Assembly: GCA_015039365.1 (NCBI GenBank)
Contig: WION01000195.1
Span: 39,407-103,406, forward strand
Length of the DNA stretch: 64,000 bases
Source: Amanita rubescens
Taxonomy: Eukaryota > Basidiomycota > Agaricomycetes > Agaricales > Amanitaceae
Direction of reading: 5' to 3'
The position numbers were made by a program, and so were the translations under genes. Below, piece by piece: positions 1-10,662 of this stretch; within the stretch, counting starts at the first letter, position 1; the number at the start of each line of letters is the position of its first letter. The notes under the pieces were generated by a model. That model was not told the origin of the DNA, made no database searches, and was given only the letters and a program-made list of their open reading frames with translations.

Positions 1-1
1 G

Positions 2-3000
2 TATATGCATTCCTGTGGTTGCAGCATTAATGGTTATTTGGAATTGTACACAAGACACAAGGATAAATTAATGGAGAATACTCCAGGATTTGGAGGTGCT
101 TCAGATTATGGGACATCTACATTTGGGACATGGGACATTTCCATGAAAAAGATGGAGGATATGGCTGCAAAGGATAATTTGCAGGAATCTGCTGGAGCAC
201 AAACTGCTATCAAGATCTTGAGAGTCTTTGCTTTCCTAGATCATACAAATATACCACAAGAATTATTCAAATATGCTGCTGAGAACTACACAAAAAGACA
301 TATTGAGAATTACATGCATTTTTCATCATCATTGAGTTTGCTGGATAATGAAACTTTGTTCATAGGAACAGATGGAGAGTGGGATAAATTGAAATTTCTA
401 CATGGCATTCAAGTTTTACTCTCATTCTCTTTTATCAGGAGTCCCAATCACCTGTACTCCATGCACCTACTAGTAAATGCCTGGAGTAGGAACTGCATAC
501 CAAAGGCAGAAGTTGCTGATTGCTTTTACGGAGCAAGAGCACTGTTGTCCTGCTCAATAGCTCTTGACTGGAATCTTGATAATTATGAATTCTGTCAATC
601 ACTTGCACCACATGTTAGATCAAACTTTGTGCATGGGTTGGAATTAAAATTGAACAGCAAGTATTATGATGATGAATATGCAAGATTTGCACTCATATTC
701 AATCATGCTGGGAGCTGGGATGAGGAAGAAAAATTGTTACATGTTACAATTCATCAAAGAAAAACACACCTTGGATTGGATCACATAGACACTCTTGTCA
801 GCATGGGCATCTTGGCATCAACATACAGGAATCAGGGAAGGTGGGATGAGGCAGAGAAGCTGCAGGTAGAAGTGATGAATAACCCAAAAGTAAAGCTGGG
901 ATCCAACCACCCAGGCACTCTCACAATCATGAGCAATTTGGCATTAACATACCAAAGTCAGGGAAGGTGGGATGAGGCAGAGAAACTGCAGGTGGAAGTT
1001 ATGAATACACAGAAATTGAAGCTTGGATTAGACTATCCAGGCACTCTTACAACCATGAGCAATTTGGCTTCAACATACCAGAATCAGGGAAGGTGGGATG
1101 AGGCAGAGAAGCTGCAGGTAGAAGTGATGAATACACAAAAAGTCAAATTGGGATCAGGCCATCCAGGCACTCTCACAACTATGAACAATTTGGGATTAAC
1201 ATATTGGTCCCAAGGAAGGTGGGATGAGGCAGAGAAGCTGCAGGTAGAAGTGATCAATGCACGGAAAGTAAAGCTGGGACTAGATCATCCAGGCACTCTC
1301 ACTACCATGAGCAATTTAGCACTAACATATGAGAGTCAGGAAAGGTGGGATGAGGCAGAGACACTGCAGGTAGAAGTGATGAATGCACAGAAAGTGAAGC
1401 TGGGATCAGACCATCCAGACACTCTCACAACCATGAACAATTTGGCATTAACATACCGGAATCAAGGAAGGTGGGTCGAAGCAAAGATGCTGCAGGTGGA
1501 AGTGATGAATACACAGAAAGTAAAGCTGGGATTAGACCACCCAGGGACTCTCACAACCATGAGCAATTTGGCAGTAACCTACCAGAATCTGGGAAAGTGG
1601 GATGAGGCAGAGAAGTTGAAGGAAGCAGTGATGAATACACAAAAAGTAAAACTGGGATTAGACCATCCAGACACCCTCACAACTATGAGCAATTTGGCAT
1701 TGACATACCAGAATCAGGGAAGGTGGGATAAGGCAGAGACACTGCAAGTAGAAGTGATGAATATATGTAAGGTAAAGGTGGGATCAGCCCATCCAGGCAC
1801 TCTCACTACCATGAATAATTTGGCAACAACATACCAGAACCAAGGAAGGTGGGATGAGGCAGAGAAGCTGCAAGTGGAAGTGATAAACACACAGAAAGTA
1901 AAGCTAGGATCAGACCACCTGGCAGGCACTATCACAACCATGAACAATTTGGCAACAACATACAAGAATCAGGGAAGGTGGGATGAGGCAGAGAAGTTGC
2001 AGGTAGAAGTGGTGGATATACAGAAAGCAAAGCTGGGATTAGACCACCCAGGCACCCTCAAAACCATGAACAACTTGGCATTAACATACTGGTCTAAGGG
2101 AAGGTGGGATGAAGCAGAGAAGCTGCAGGTAGAAGTAATGAATACACAAAAAGTGAAGCTGGGATCAAACCATCCAGGCACTCTCACTACCATGAGCAAT
2201 TTGGCACTAACATACCAGAATCAGGGGAGGTGGGATGAGGCACAGAAGCTGCGAGTAGAAATAATGAATACATGGAAAGTAAAGCTGGGGCCAGACCATC
2301 CAGCCACTCTCACAGCCATGAACAATTTGGCATTAACATACCAGTCTCAGGGGAGGTGGGATGAGGCAGAGAAGCTGCAGGTAGAAGTGATGAATACATT
2401 GAAAGTAAAGTTGGGATCAGACCATTCAAGTGCTCTCACAAGCATGAGCAATTTGGCAACAATATATCAGGCCCAGGGAAGATGGGATGATGCAGAGAAG
2501 CTGCAAGTAGAAGTAGTGAATACACAGAAAGTAAAGCTGGGATTAGACCATCCAGGCACTCTCACAACCATGAGCAATTTGGCAGTAACCTACCGGAATC
2601 AAGGAAGGTGGGATGAGGCAAAGAAGTTGCAGGTAGAAGTGATGAATATGCAGAAAGTGAAGCTGGGACCAGACCATCCTGGCACTCTCACAACTATGAG
2701 CAATTTGGCATCAACATACCAGAATCAGGGAAGGTGGGCTGAGGCAGAGACACTGCAGGTAGAAGTGATGAATACACAGAAAGTAAAGTTGGGATTAGAA
2801 CATCCAGGCACCCTCACTACCATGAGCAATTTGGCAATAACATACCACTCTCAGGGAAGGTGGGATGAGGCAGAGAAGCTGCAGGTAGAAGTGATGAATA
2901 CATGGAAAGTAAAGCTGGGATTAGACCATCCAGACACTCTCACAACCATGAACAATTTGGCAACAACATACCAGAATCTGGGATGCTGGGATGAGGCAGG

Positions 3001-3496
3001 GAAGGTACAGGTAGAAGTGATGAGCACACAAAAAGTAAAATTGGGATTAGACCATCCAAGCACTCTCATAACCATGAACAATTTGGCATTAACATACCAA
3101 TCTCAGGGAAGGTGGGATGAAGCAGAGAAACTGCAGGTGGAAGTGATGAATAGACAGAAAGCAAAGCTGGGATCAGACCATCCAAGCACTCTCATAACCA
3201 TGAACAACTTGGCATCAACATACCAGAATCAGGGAAGGTGGGATGAGGCAGAGAAGCTGCAGGTAGAAGTGCTGAATACACAGAAAGTAAAGCTGGGATC
3301 AACCCATACTGACACTCTCACAACCATGAACAATTTGGCATTCACATACCAGAATCAGGGAAGGTCAGATGAGGCAGAGAAGCTGCAGGTGGAAGTTATG
3401 CATGCATGGAAAGTAAAGCTTGGGTCAGAACATCCAAACACCCTCCAAGTCATGGCCAATTTGGCCTTGACAATATACAAGTCAGAAAAGGTTTGA
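2..3496 (+). CDS. NLR-type protein, C-terminal part: winged-helix-like region plus TPR array (5' partial)
   Basis: The frame is open to the left edge, so the N-terminus (expected to hold a nucleotide-binding domain) lies outside. The first 240 or so visible residues resemble the helical/winged-helix region that follows NB-ARC in basidiomycete NLRs: a segment with VFAFLDHTNIPQELF, then GIQVLLSFSFI and a SMHLLVNAWSR stretch. From base 842 the rest is tandem kinesin-light-chain-like tetratricopeptide units of 42 residues, each starting WDEAEKLQVEV and containing HPGTLTTMSNLA. TPR arrays usually bind ligands or partner proteins; in fungal NLRs they are thought to be the sensing part. No introns are seen over 3.5 kb, and codons are strikingly A/T-rich compared with STT3 next door. 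The stop follows an apparent +1 shift in the last unit. Role in non-self recognition is family knowledge plus inference; the specific ligand is unknown. Confidence 0.8.
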   Translation, partial: YMHSCGCSINGYLELYTRHKDKLMENTPGFGGASDYGTSTFGTWDISMKKMEDMAAKDNLQESAGAQTAIKILRVFAFLDHTNIPQELFKYAAENYTKRHIENYMHFSSSLSLLDNETLFIGTDGEWDKLKFLHGIQVLLSFSFIRSPNHLYSMHLLVNAWSRNCIPKAEVADCFYGARALLSCSIALDWNLDNYEFCQSLAPHVRSNFVHGLELKLNSKYYDDEYARFALIFNHAGSWDEEEKLLHVTIHQRKTHLGLDHIDTLVSMGILASTYRNQGRWDEAEKLQVEVMNNPKVKLGSNHPGTLTIMSNLALTYQSQGRWDEAEKLQVEVMNTQKLKLGLDYPGTLTTMSNLASTYQNQGRWDEAEKLQVEVMNTQKVKLGSGHPGTLTTMNNLGLTYWSQGRWDEAEKLQVEVINARKVKLGLDHPGTLTTMSNLALTYESQERWDEAETLQVEVMNAQKVKLGSDHPDTLTTMNNLALTYRNQGRWVEAKMLQVEVMNTQKVKLGLDHPGTLTTMSNLAVTYQNLGKWDEAEKLKEAVMNTQKVKLGLDHPDTLTTMSNLALTYQNQGRWDKAETLQVEVMNICKVKVGSAHPGTLTTMNNLATTYQNQGRWDEAEKLQVEVINTQKVKLGSDHLAGTITTMNNLATTYKNQGRWDEAEKLQVEVVDIQKAKLGLDHPGTLKTMNNLALTYWSKGRWDEAEKLQVEVMNTQKVKLGSNHPGTLTTMSNLALTYQNQGRWDEAQKLRVEIMNTWKVKLGPDHPATLTAMNNLALTYQSQGRWDEAEKLQVEVMNTLKVKLGSDHSSALTSMSNLATIYQAQGRWDDAEKLQVEVVNTQKVKLGLDHPGTLTTMSNLAVTYRNQGRWDEAKKLQVEVMNMQKVKLGPDHPGTLTTMSNLASTYQNQGRWAEAETLQVEVMNTQKVKLGLEHPGTLTTMSNLAITYHSQGRWDEAEKLQVEVMNTWKVKLGLDHPDTLTTMNNLATTYQNLGCWDEAGKVQVEVMSTQKVKLGLDHPSTLITMNNLALTYQSQGRWDEAEKLQVEVMNRQKAKLGSDHPSTLITMNNLASTYQNQGRWDEAEKLQVEVLNTQKVKLGSTHTDTLTTMNNLAFTYQNQGRSDEAEKLQVEVMHAWKVKLGSEHPNTLQVMANLALTIYKSEKV
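842..3489 (+). repeat. 126-bp tandem repeat encoding about 21 TPR units
   Basis: Units begin with the TGG of WDEAEK at 842 and recur every 126 bp. One unit (starting 1850) is 129 bp because of an extra residue near DHLAGT, and the last full start is at 3365 with Trp changed to Ser. Units are nearly identical at the DNA level, with differences concentrated at a few codons (after NLA, in the two residues before H-P, and at positions 12-15). This pattern fits repeated unequal exchange or gene conversion with variation kept at a few surface positions. Confidence 0.9.
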
Positions 3497-3614
3497 TGAG
3501 GCAGAGTCTTTACTATCTTGTGCAGTCCACACTATGCAACAAGTTATGGGATCTCAACATCAAATTACACACTATTATGAGCAAGAACTGAACAAGCTTC
3601 TCAAGGCCAAGTAG
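3487..3614 (+). pseudogene. Out-of-frame last TPR unit and natural-looking C-terminus
   Basis: Directly after the annotated stop, the +1 frame continues with RFDEAESLLSCAV, then a V-x-G-S-Q-H-x-x-T pattern matching the repeat, and ends LLKAK at a TAG at 3612-3614. Compared with the repeat consensus, the segment between the NLAL codons and the DEAE codons is one nucleotide too long. The upstream protein therefore stops early. This is either a real truncation or a base error in the assembly. Confidence 0.6.
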
Positions 3615-3955
3615 AAAAATTAGTGCAGGGTACAGATACTAATGGCTTCAGTACCTGCAATGTCATATGTATAAATGTGGGAATGTGGAAAGCAGCAATC
3701 TTGTCTGGATACATATGCCATAGTAAAGTAGTGTATTAAACCATTTCAATGTCAGAGCACCTGAGTATTCCCATGTGTGGTTCAGAAGCAGTCACTAATT
3801 CTGGCAGCAATTTGGTAACTTACCCTGATCATCAGATCTAACTCCCTCTGCAGCCAAGAACAAGTCATCATCCTGGGCCTACTTCTTTATTTGCTTCAGG
3901 CAATTGTAATGGGAGCCCAAAAAAGTATTTTCAGGTCTCTCTCTCTCATAAAATA

Positions 3956-4172
3956 AGTCATTTAAGTAAAAAAAAGTGCAAGACTTGCCTTATTTTGCAT
4001 TATTTTTCCTTATTCTGACTTATTTTGGGCTTAATCTAACTTAATTTTATGAAAGGGTTGTGAGGTATTTGACTTTGGTAAAGTTAAGTTAGATTAAGCC
4101 CAAAATAAGTCAGAATAAGGCAAAATAAGGTAAAATAAGACAGGTCTCACACTTTTTTTTTACTTAAATGAT
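3956..4172. mobile_element. Foldback/MITE-like imperfect inverted repeat
   Basis: The arms 3956-4043 and 4085-4172 are about 88 bp each and are reverse complements of one another with few mismatches; the inner 35 bp (around TTGGGCTTAATCTAACTTA) match perfectly. The loop is about 41 bp. The arms end in poly-A/poly-T tracts with TTAAGTAAAA, and a further TTAAGTAAAAAAAA copy lies just downstream at about 4180. An 8-bp word TATTTTCA occurs at 3926-3933 and 4172-4179, a possible but unproven target duplication. No coding capacity. It resembles a MITE, or a transcribed hairpin in the 3' flank of the NLR gene. Confidence 0.6.
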
Positions 4173-4785
4173 ATTTTCAATTAAGTAAAAAAAAAGACTG
4201 AACCCAAATTCCTGATGACTGATAGCTGAAACCTATTGTTATTCATATTTACGATTGTTCATGATGCGTGGATCCGGTTGAATCAAAAACAATTCACCAG
4301 GAATTATACTAAGGGCAATACTATGGTACTCAAAGGGATGAGTCAGCACGACCCGAATGTATTAGTAATGTACAGTATCTCACGGTAAGATCGCTCCGGA
4401 CTCAAACCACCACATCCGAGATGCAGGCAATATAGCGATGCACGAAGTGTCTGACGAAGACAAAGCAATGGCTATTATCTCGGACGTTGATTTGAAATTG
4501 TCTAGTAACGAAGAAAGAACGCGGCCATCAATTTCTCAGACCTTCAGATAGTATGCATATGGCCGATATCCACTGTTTCAAATGGCACGCAGCCATAATA
4601 CATTCTCAGATGCATTCTATACAACCCTTAATGATATACCATGTATTCCCAAGTAACCGTGATTCTGACTTCTTCGACGAGGAAAATGGTTTCTACTTGC
4701 CGGGATTCGGAATAGACGTGTCTTCTTCTCACGCACATTCACGCGTTGTCGAAGTTGCGCCCATTGTGACACGTCGACTCAGGCC
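4173..4785. other. Intergenic, STT3 5' flank
   Basis: I see no gene here. The only open frame (4553-4861, plus) overlaps the STT3 start out of frame and has no recognisable features. Base composition changes from AT-rich to balanced around 4250. Confidence 0.6.
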
Positions 4786-7620
4786 ATGCGCACGGCCTAT
4801 CCACTCCCCTCAGGCCTCTCGCAAGAGACGGTCGCCAATACAGCCTCACTTATCCGTATAGTAGCCCTCATTCTTATTTCTGGTGCCGCCATTGCCTCTC
4901 GCCTATTTGCTGTCGTCAACTTTGAGAGCGTTATTCATGAATTGTGAGGCGCTTTGCTTGCATTGTTCGCCTTCTGACATTTTTCTATATAAAGTGACCC
5001 ATGGTTCAATTAGTGAGCAAGTACGCTACGTATATGCCCCTTGTGATTGAACTTCTTTCCAAACAGTCGCGCGACAAAGGTTCTTGCGAAAGATGGCTTT
5101 TATGTGCGTCGCAATCGCGATTTCTTTGGTTTGAATGCTGAAGAACTGAACTAGGAATTCTGGAACTGGTTTGACCCCACCGCTTGGTACCCCTTGGGTC
5201 GTGTCGTTGGTGGAACTGTGTACCCTGGCATAATGGCCACTAGCGGCGTTATCTACAACGCTCTTCACGCCTTGAACCTTCCAGTAGATATTCGGAACGT
5301 TTGCGTCCTCCTTGCACCCGGATTTAGCGCATTGACTGCATGGGCGACGTACATGTAAGCACATACCCTCTTTTACTGAACTATTCTTAAAGCTTTGCAG
5401 GCTTACAAAAGAAATGAAAGACGAAAGTGCAGGGCTCTTGGCAGCTGCTCTCATCGGTATCGTCCCTGGCTATATATCACGGTCTGTGGCCGGGTCCTAC
5501 GACAACGAAGCTATCGCCATCTTCCTACTCATGTTTACCTTCTTTTGCTGGATCAAAGCTCTGAAACAAGGAAGCGCTTTGTTTGGGACTGTAGCCGCAG
5601 TCTTCTACTTTTACATGGTAGCTGCATGGGGTGCGTCGTATGTTGAAATGCTCCACTTTGTGTTAACGATTTCATTAGGTGGCTATGCGTTCATTACAAA
5701 CATGATTCCATTGCATGCACTAGTGTTGATCTTGATGGGACGTTACTCCAATCGTTTATACGTCGCATACTCGTCGTGGTATGCGATCGGAACGCTTGCG
5801 AGTATGCAAGTTCCGTTTGTCGGATTCCAGCCTGTCAGCACAAGTGAGCACATGGCAGCTCTTGGTATGTCTACATATTATCCGAGATAACGGCGCCCTG
5901 AGATATGTCAAGGTGTTTTCGGTCTTTTGCAAATTGTCGCATTCGCTCAGCTTGTTCGCTCTCACATCTCATCACGTCAGTTCGAGACATTGCTATTTTC
6001 CAGCGTCGTCGCTACCGGAATACTCGGCGCTCTGGCATTCGTACTCCTGACGTACAAAGGATGGATTGCGCCATGGACAGGCCGTTTTTACTCTCTATGG
6101 GACACTGGCTATGCTAAGAAGTATGTACTCTTATTGTCCGGAATGATCCTTGTTGAAGCCATTGACAGGTACATCCCAATCATCGCATCCGTTTCTGAAC
6201 ATCAACCGACAGCCTGGCCATCCTTCTTCATGGATCTTCAATTCCTCATTTTCCTTTTCCCAGCGGGTGTTGCTCTCTGCTTCCGTCAATTACGGGATGA
6301 ACATGTCTTTGTCATCATCTATTCTCTCGTGGCGAGCTATTTCGCAGGAGTTATGGTTCGTCTTATGCTGACCCTCACTCCGGTCGTGTGCGTCGCTTCA
6401 TCCGTTGCTCTCTCGACACTGTTGGACACATATATCGATCCCACTGAACCTGATGCTTCTCAAGGGCCGAGCGGGGCCGGGTCCACTTCGAGTGGAACCA
6501 CGACTGTCGATGTACCCTCTACTCCCTCTACGAAAAAGGCAAAGAAAGCAGCGGCAACAGCAGATCCCTCAACTCCCAAAGTACTCGATAACGCGTCATC
6601 TACTAAGAAGCCTTCCAAGTCTCGTGGCATTTTCGGGTTCGACTCTCGTCTTATCGTTGTCCTCAACACTATTGGCATGCTCGCCTTTTTCGTTGTTCAT
6701 TGTACCTGGGTTACGTCAAACGCATATTCTTCACCTTCGGTCGTCCTGGCATCCACTTCTCCCGACGGTTCTCAGCATATCATAGACGATTTCCGTGAGG
6801 CGTACTATTGGTTACGTCAAAACACGCCCCAGGATGCTGTCGTCATGAGCTGGTGGGATTATGGCTATCAAATTGCCGGCATGGCTGACCGAGCGACACT
6901 CGTTGACAATAACACTTGGAACAACAGTGGGTTTTGCATTCTCCTTGAGTTGCTGTATTCTGAATGTTGCTTTAGCTCACATTGCAACCGTTGGCAAGGC
7001 AATGTCAAGCAGCGAGGAAGTTGCGTATCCTATTCTCAGAAAACACGATGTCGATTATGTCCTCATCATCTTTGGCGGTCTTTTGGGATACTCTGGCGAT
7101 GACATTAACAAGTTCTTGTGGATGGTTCGGATAGCACAGGGTGTTTGGCCCGACGAGATTCAAGAACCCAATTACTTCACCCCGCACGGCGAATATCGGG
7201 TTGACGAACGTGCTTCGCCCACTATGAAGAACAGTTTGATGTACAAGATGTCTTTCTACAGGTACGACTTACTTTTTTCTCTGTGGTACTTGTAGTCATT
7301 GCAACCGTAATGGGAACAGATTTGCCGAACTCTTTGGTGGAGGTCAAGCCGTTGATAGAGTCCGGCAGCAAAACCTGCCTAAAAATGGTCCGACATTGGA
7401 TATTCTTGGTATGTGGCCTTTCTTACTTGTCGGTGATGAGTTTTGACCTAACGTCAATACCGAAGACGAAGCATATACCTCGGAGAATTGGATTGTTCGG
7501 ATCTATCAGGTCAGGAAAGAGGATAACCTTGGGCGTGACCATAAAACTGCGAACGCGTTTGCGCAGGGGAAGAAGCGGAAGCGGAGTAAGCCGCAGTCTC
7601 GGCGGCGCTCGATGGCATAG
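4786..7620 (+). CDS. STT3: Oligosaccharyltransferase catalytic subunit STT3
   Basis: Eleven exons: 4786-4943, 4995-5012, 5067-5103, 5155-5354, 5401-5630, 5679-5864, 5913-6120, 6169-6926, 6976-7261, 7320-7408, 7466-7620 (774 aa, lengths sum exactly in frame). STT3 transfers the lipid-linked glycan to Asn-X-Ser/Thr in the ER lumen and is a polytopic membrane protein. The N-terminal FESVIHEFDPWFNYRA segment holds the first acidic motif (Glu52-Phe-Asp54). [14 protein letters not shown] follows, [10 protein letters not shown] lies mid-protein, and the catalytic signature WWDYG is at residues 574-578, followed by a DNNTW segment. The C-terminus [16 protein letters not shown] is typical. A Ser/Thr/Lys-rich linker of about 60 residues (about 436-497) is longer than in yeast. 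Intron 7 (6121-6168) is a multiple of three without stop, so an unspliced read remains open. Single-copy essential gene; highly confident. Confidence 0.96.
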
Positions 7621-8406
7621 ATAAGCGTTCTGATTTGTAGATGTACTTGATATAATGCGAGCTATCTATTGTCCATCCACTCAAGTACTCAGTACTCGGT
7701 ACTCATCGTCGATCATCATTGCATCGCTGGCACCTGTGGAAGCGTGGCGTGTGGGGAGTCCACTTAAGCTGATTCATCTAGACCTGCAACTTCTCGCACA
7801 TACTCTATTGACTCGAGTTAGTGGAGGAAGCGAAGGCGGGGCTCACTGGGGCTCTTCGCCCGGTTCACCGCAGTGACGACAAACTATGGCATCTAACTGC
7901 GACGTGTATTTTGCAAAGGATTTGCGAATGTTCACGAACCACGATGGCTAACAGCGACATGAACACGAGGCTCTTTTCTCCACGTGTCGGCAGTACCAAA
8001 GATCAAGCTCTTTGTGACCTGTCATTGTTGAGGTGATCTATCTATCGGTTGTTTATTCGTAAAGGTGCGTGCGCCGTAAACTTGTGAGACAGACTGTCGT
8101 ATATCCACCGTACCTCCGAGTCCGGATACAAAATCACGTTCGAGTCAACGCCCATATCTTGCCATCGTCCCAAACAATCCTATTTTCTTGTATGGTACTC
8201 GCTCAACGACCCGCCGCACAAAAACGTCGACGTCGATGATAGGAATGTGGTCTCTCGCGGCGAAGTTCACTGGATCTTCAGAGATGGCCGACAAAGCATA
8301 TGCACACCCCGCATGCTGACGCCGGTGAAAGACCCTGTCCGATGCGCGAATTTCCATTAGTGCTAATCTGCAAGGCTACTCAACTAGTATACACCTAACT
8401 GCTCTT
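7621..8406. other. Intergenic between convergent STT3 and MFS genes
   Basis: Short open frames only, without recognisable motifs or credible splice structure. It probably holds the two 3' UTRs. Confidence 0.6.
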
Positions 8407-10662
8407 TTATATTCTGCCCCACCACCCCTCTAATACGAGCCTCCTCGCAATACCCATCATCGCTACTCCAAGTAGAATCATCGAACCCGCATACCACCCA
8501 ACTGCCACAAAGTCCCCCGTAGCTGTATTTATCGCCCCCGAGATAGGTGGACCAGCAAGCGCACCAAGCGCCAAAACACTCATGAACATACCAATCCGAC
8601 GTCCCACATCGCTTGTATCTCCCAGATCCATCAGAGGATTCGATAACAGTGAAACATACGCCCCAGAGCTAAATCTAAACAGGTTTTAGCATAGTTACGA
8701 CCATATAACCCGGAGCACCTACCCATATACAACAGCAACGGCCACCAACGCATGAACCGTCCTTGCATACGGCCAAATGAATGTCATCACTCCCGCCAGC
8801 ACCGTAAACGGTATCATCACGTTCATCGGGCCCACCCGATCACAGATCACACCGCACACATACCTCCCTACAAGGCTCGACGCATTCGCAATCGGCAACA
8901 TGTAAAATGAGAGGGTCACCGAAATACCATGTACATTCGGCGCTGCAACGTCAATGTACGTTAGCACGGTGTACAAGCCGAGAAAAATCGTAAACGCGGA
9001 AAGACAGTAGAGGGTGAACGCGGGAGACCGGAAGGCCGACAGATTGAGTAAACCACCCGGGAGGTTTTTAGGTGGTAGGCGACGTTTGAGAATGATATTG
9101 GATACAACTAGAGAGAACATCAGAATGAAACCGAGGATGCGCATGGTCCATTTAAATCTGCGTAGAGTGATTAGCCCAGAGGGGAAAACAGCAGATGGCG
9201 CAGTGGTATTCACCCAACTTGCGGTATCAGGTTTTTCACGGCAATAGGCAGTGTTGTTCCACCAAGTGATGACCCCGTCGCAACAATTCCCATTGCAAGA
9301 CCGCGCCTCTTTTTGAACCAGTGAGCTATAACGGCCGTCGTTGGGCCAAATATCCCTCCGCATGCAAGCTAATACAATTGGTTTCAGAGATTGGATTCGG
9401 TGTATAAAAGCCAAGAAACCTACCCCAACCGCAAACCCCTGGCACAGCAAGAACTGCCAATAGACATGGCACTCTGCCACAAGAAAGGTGGCGGTGACTA
9501 AGACAATGCTGCAAGGAATAAAGATGGAGCGAAAATATCCCAAATCGAATAATCGCCCAATGAGAATTGCGGGAAAGAACACGAGTGCGTATTGAATTGA
9601 CCCGATCCATGCTCTAGCCCCATGTTAAAAAATACAAATCGAGAGATGTGAGAAGACGCACATATTTGAAGGTGTCGAGTCCTTCAAGATCGTACTTTGA
9701 TAATACGACTGAAAAATCTAAGAAAAAGTACCGTGAGTTATATCCTCCATCACGCATCTGAAGTAGTGCATTACTCACTCCCCAAGAATTTACATATCCA
9801 AACCTGTGTTTTAAGAAGCGTCAGCGAATCCAAAAAGTTTTCCGCCCTGCCGCCGCTTGGAGTCAGGTTCGTTCAGAATCCGAAGTCAAATTATGACCAT
9901 CACGGAAACGGCCGGCCCAGAGAACCGATAAAGCCGACGACCAGGAACAACCGGCTATCAAGTCGTCCCTGTTAGCCCCTGGTGGACGCGACACGGCGAC
10001 GAAAGCGCAGAACAGGACAGGGAAAATAAAACTCACGTTGAAAACGTGTTCAATAGTGCCTACACATTGCAAAATTGAAGCTTGTAAGTCAACAAGTAGA
10101 ACGAAAGACATGATTTGTCGCTCACCCCCAAAACCATCGTCCAAGCCATGAACCCGCCATCTGGATAGATGTCCTCTTCGGTCTTCGCTTGGAGGTCGGC
10201 CTCGAGAGCGTTTAGATCTTTCTCACGTGCCTGTTCGGCTTTCTCTGCATCTTTTACGCCTCTGATCCGTGCCCACCATGAGACATTTCCTTTATCGGCC
10301 TTCTCTTTTCCTTTAACGCTTCCACTTCCTGATTTGTACAGGCCTTTTTCGCCGACGGACGCTGTTTTTGAACCGCCTTTGACGGTGGAGACCGTAAACG
10401 CAGATTCAACCGACGGACGCCTGTGTAGGGAAAACGACACAACGGAAAAGGCTCCGCGCTCGACAGATGCCCCATCGTCGTCTTCATGGTCTTCGTCGTC
10501 GTCATAGAGTTCATCCAGATGGCATTGAGAGCGGATAGACGATCCGTGGATGGATTTTTCGGGTATCTTTGACTGAGACGAGGATGGGCTGTCGTCACCG
10601 CACAAGCCGCCATTGGCGTTGCGGGCCAGTTTTTCTGAAGTAGGGTGGACGGAATTGGGCAT
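8407..10662 (-). CDS. MFS transporter, monocarboxylate/riboflavin (MCH) type
   Basis: Eight exons on the minus strand: 10126-10662, 10064-10080, 9779-9803, 9662-9717, 9424-9613, 9214-9368, 8723-9157, 8407-8674 (560 aa, in frame). A 160-residue hydrophilic Ser/Asp/Lys-rich cytosolic N-terminus leads to the family signature YPDGGFMAWTMVLG (about residues 166-179). Then come FGYVNSWGIFQSYYQ, a WIGSIQYALVFFPA helix, and GPTTAVIAHWFKKRRGLAMG between helices 4 and 5, all usual for the fungal monocarboxylate-porter branch. The second half has a VGRYVCGVICDRVGPMN loop. Such proteins sit in the plasma membrane as 12-helix proton-coupled carriers; substrates in fungi include riboflavin and monocarboxylates, and the sequence does not decide which. 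The start at 10662 is the first ATG compatible with the exon. Exons 2 and 3 are very small (17 and 25 nt). Confidence 0.88.

Noticed and set aside
1714..3081. Minus-strand open frames opposite the TPR array
   Set aside because: They are periodic shadows of the repeat; the same peptide recurs every 126 bp because the complementary frame happens to be open.
3926..4179. Calling the 8-bp TATTTTCA pair a proven target-site duplication
   Set aside because: The word is short, AT-rich and in AT-rich DNA, and the right copy overlaps the arm end; it may be chance.
4553..4861. 102-codon plus-strand ORF before STT3
   Set aside because: It overlaps the STT3 start codon out of frame and has no protein-like features; the STT3 frame explains the overlap.
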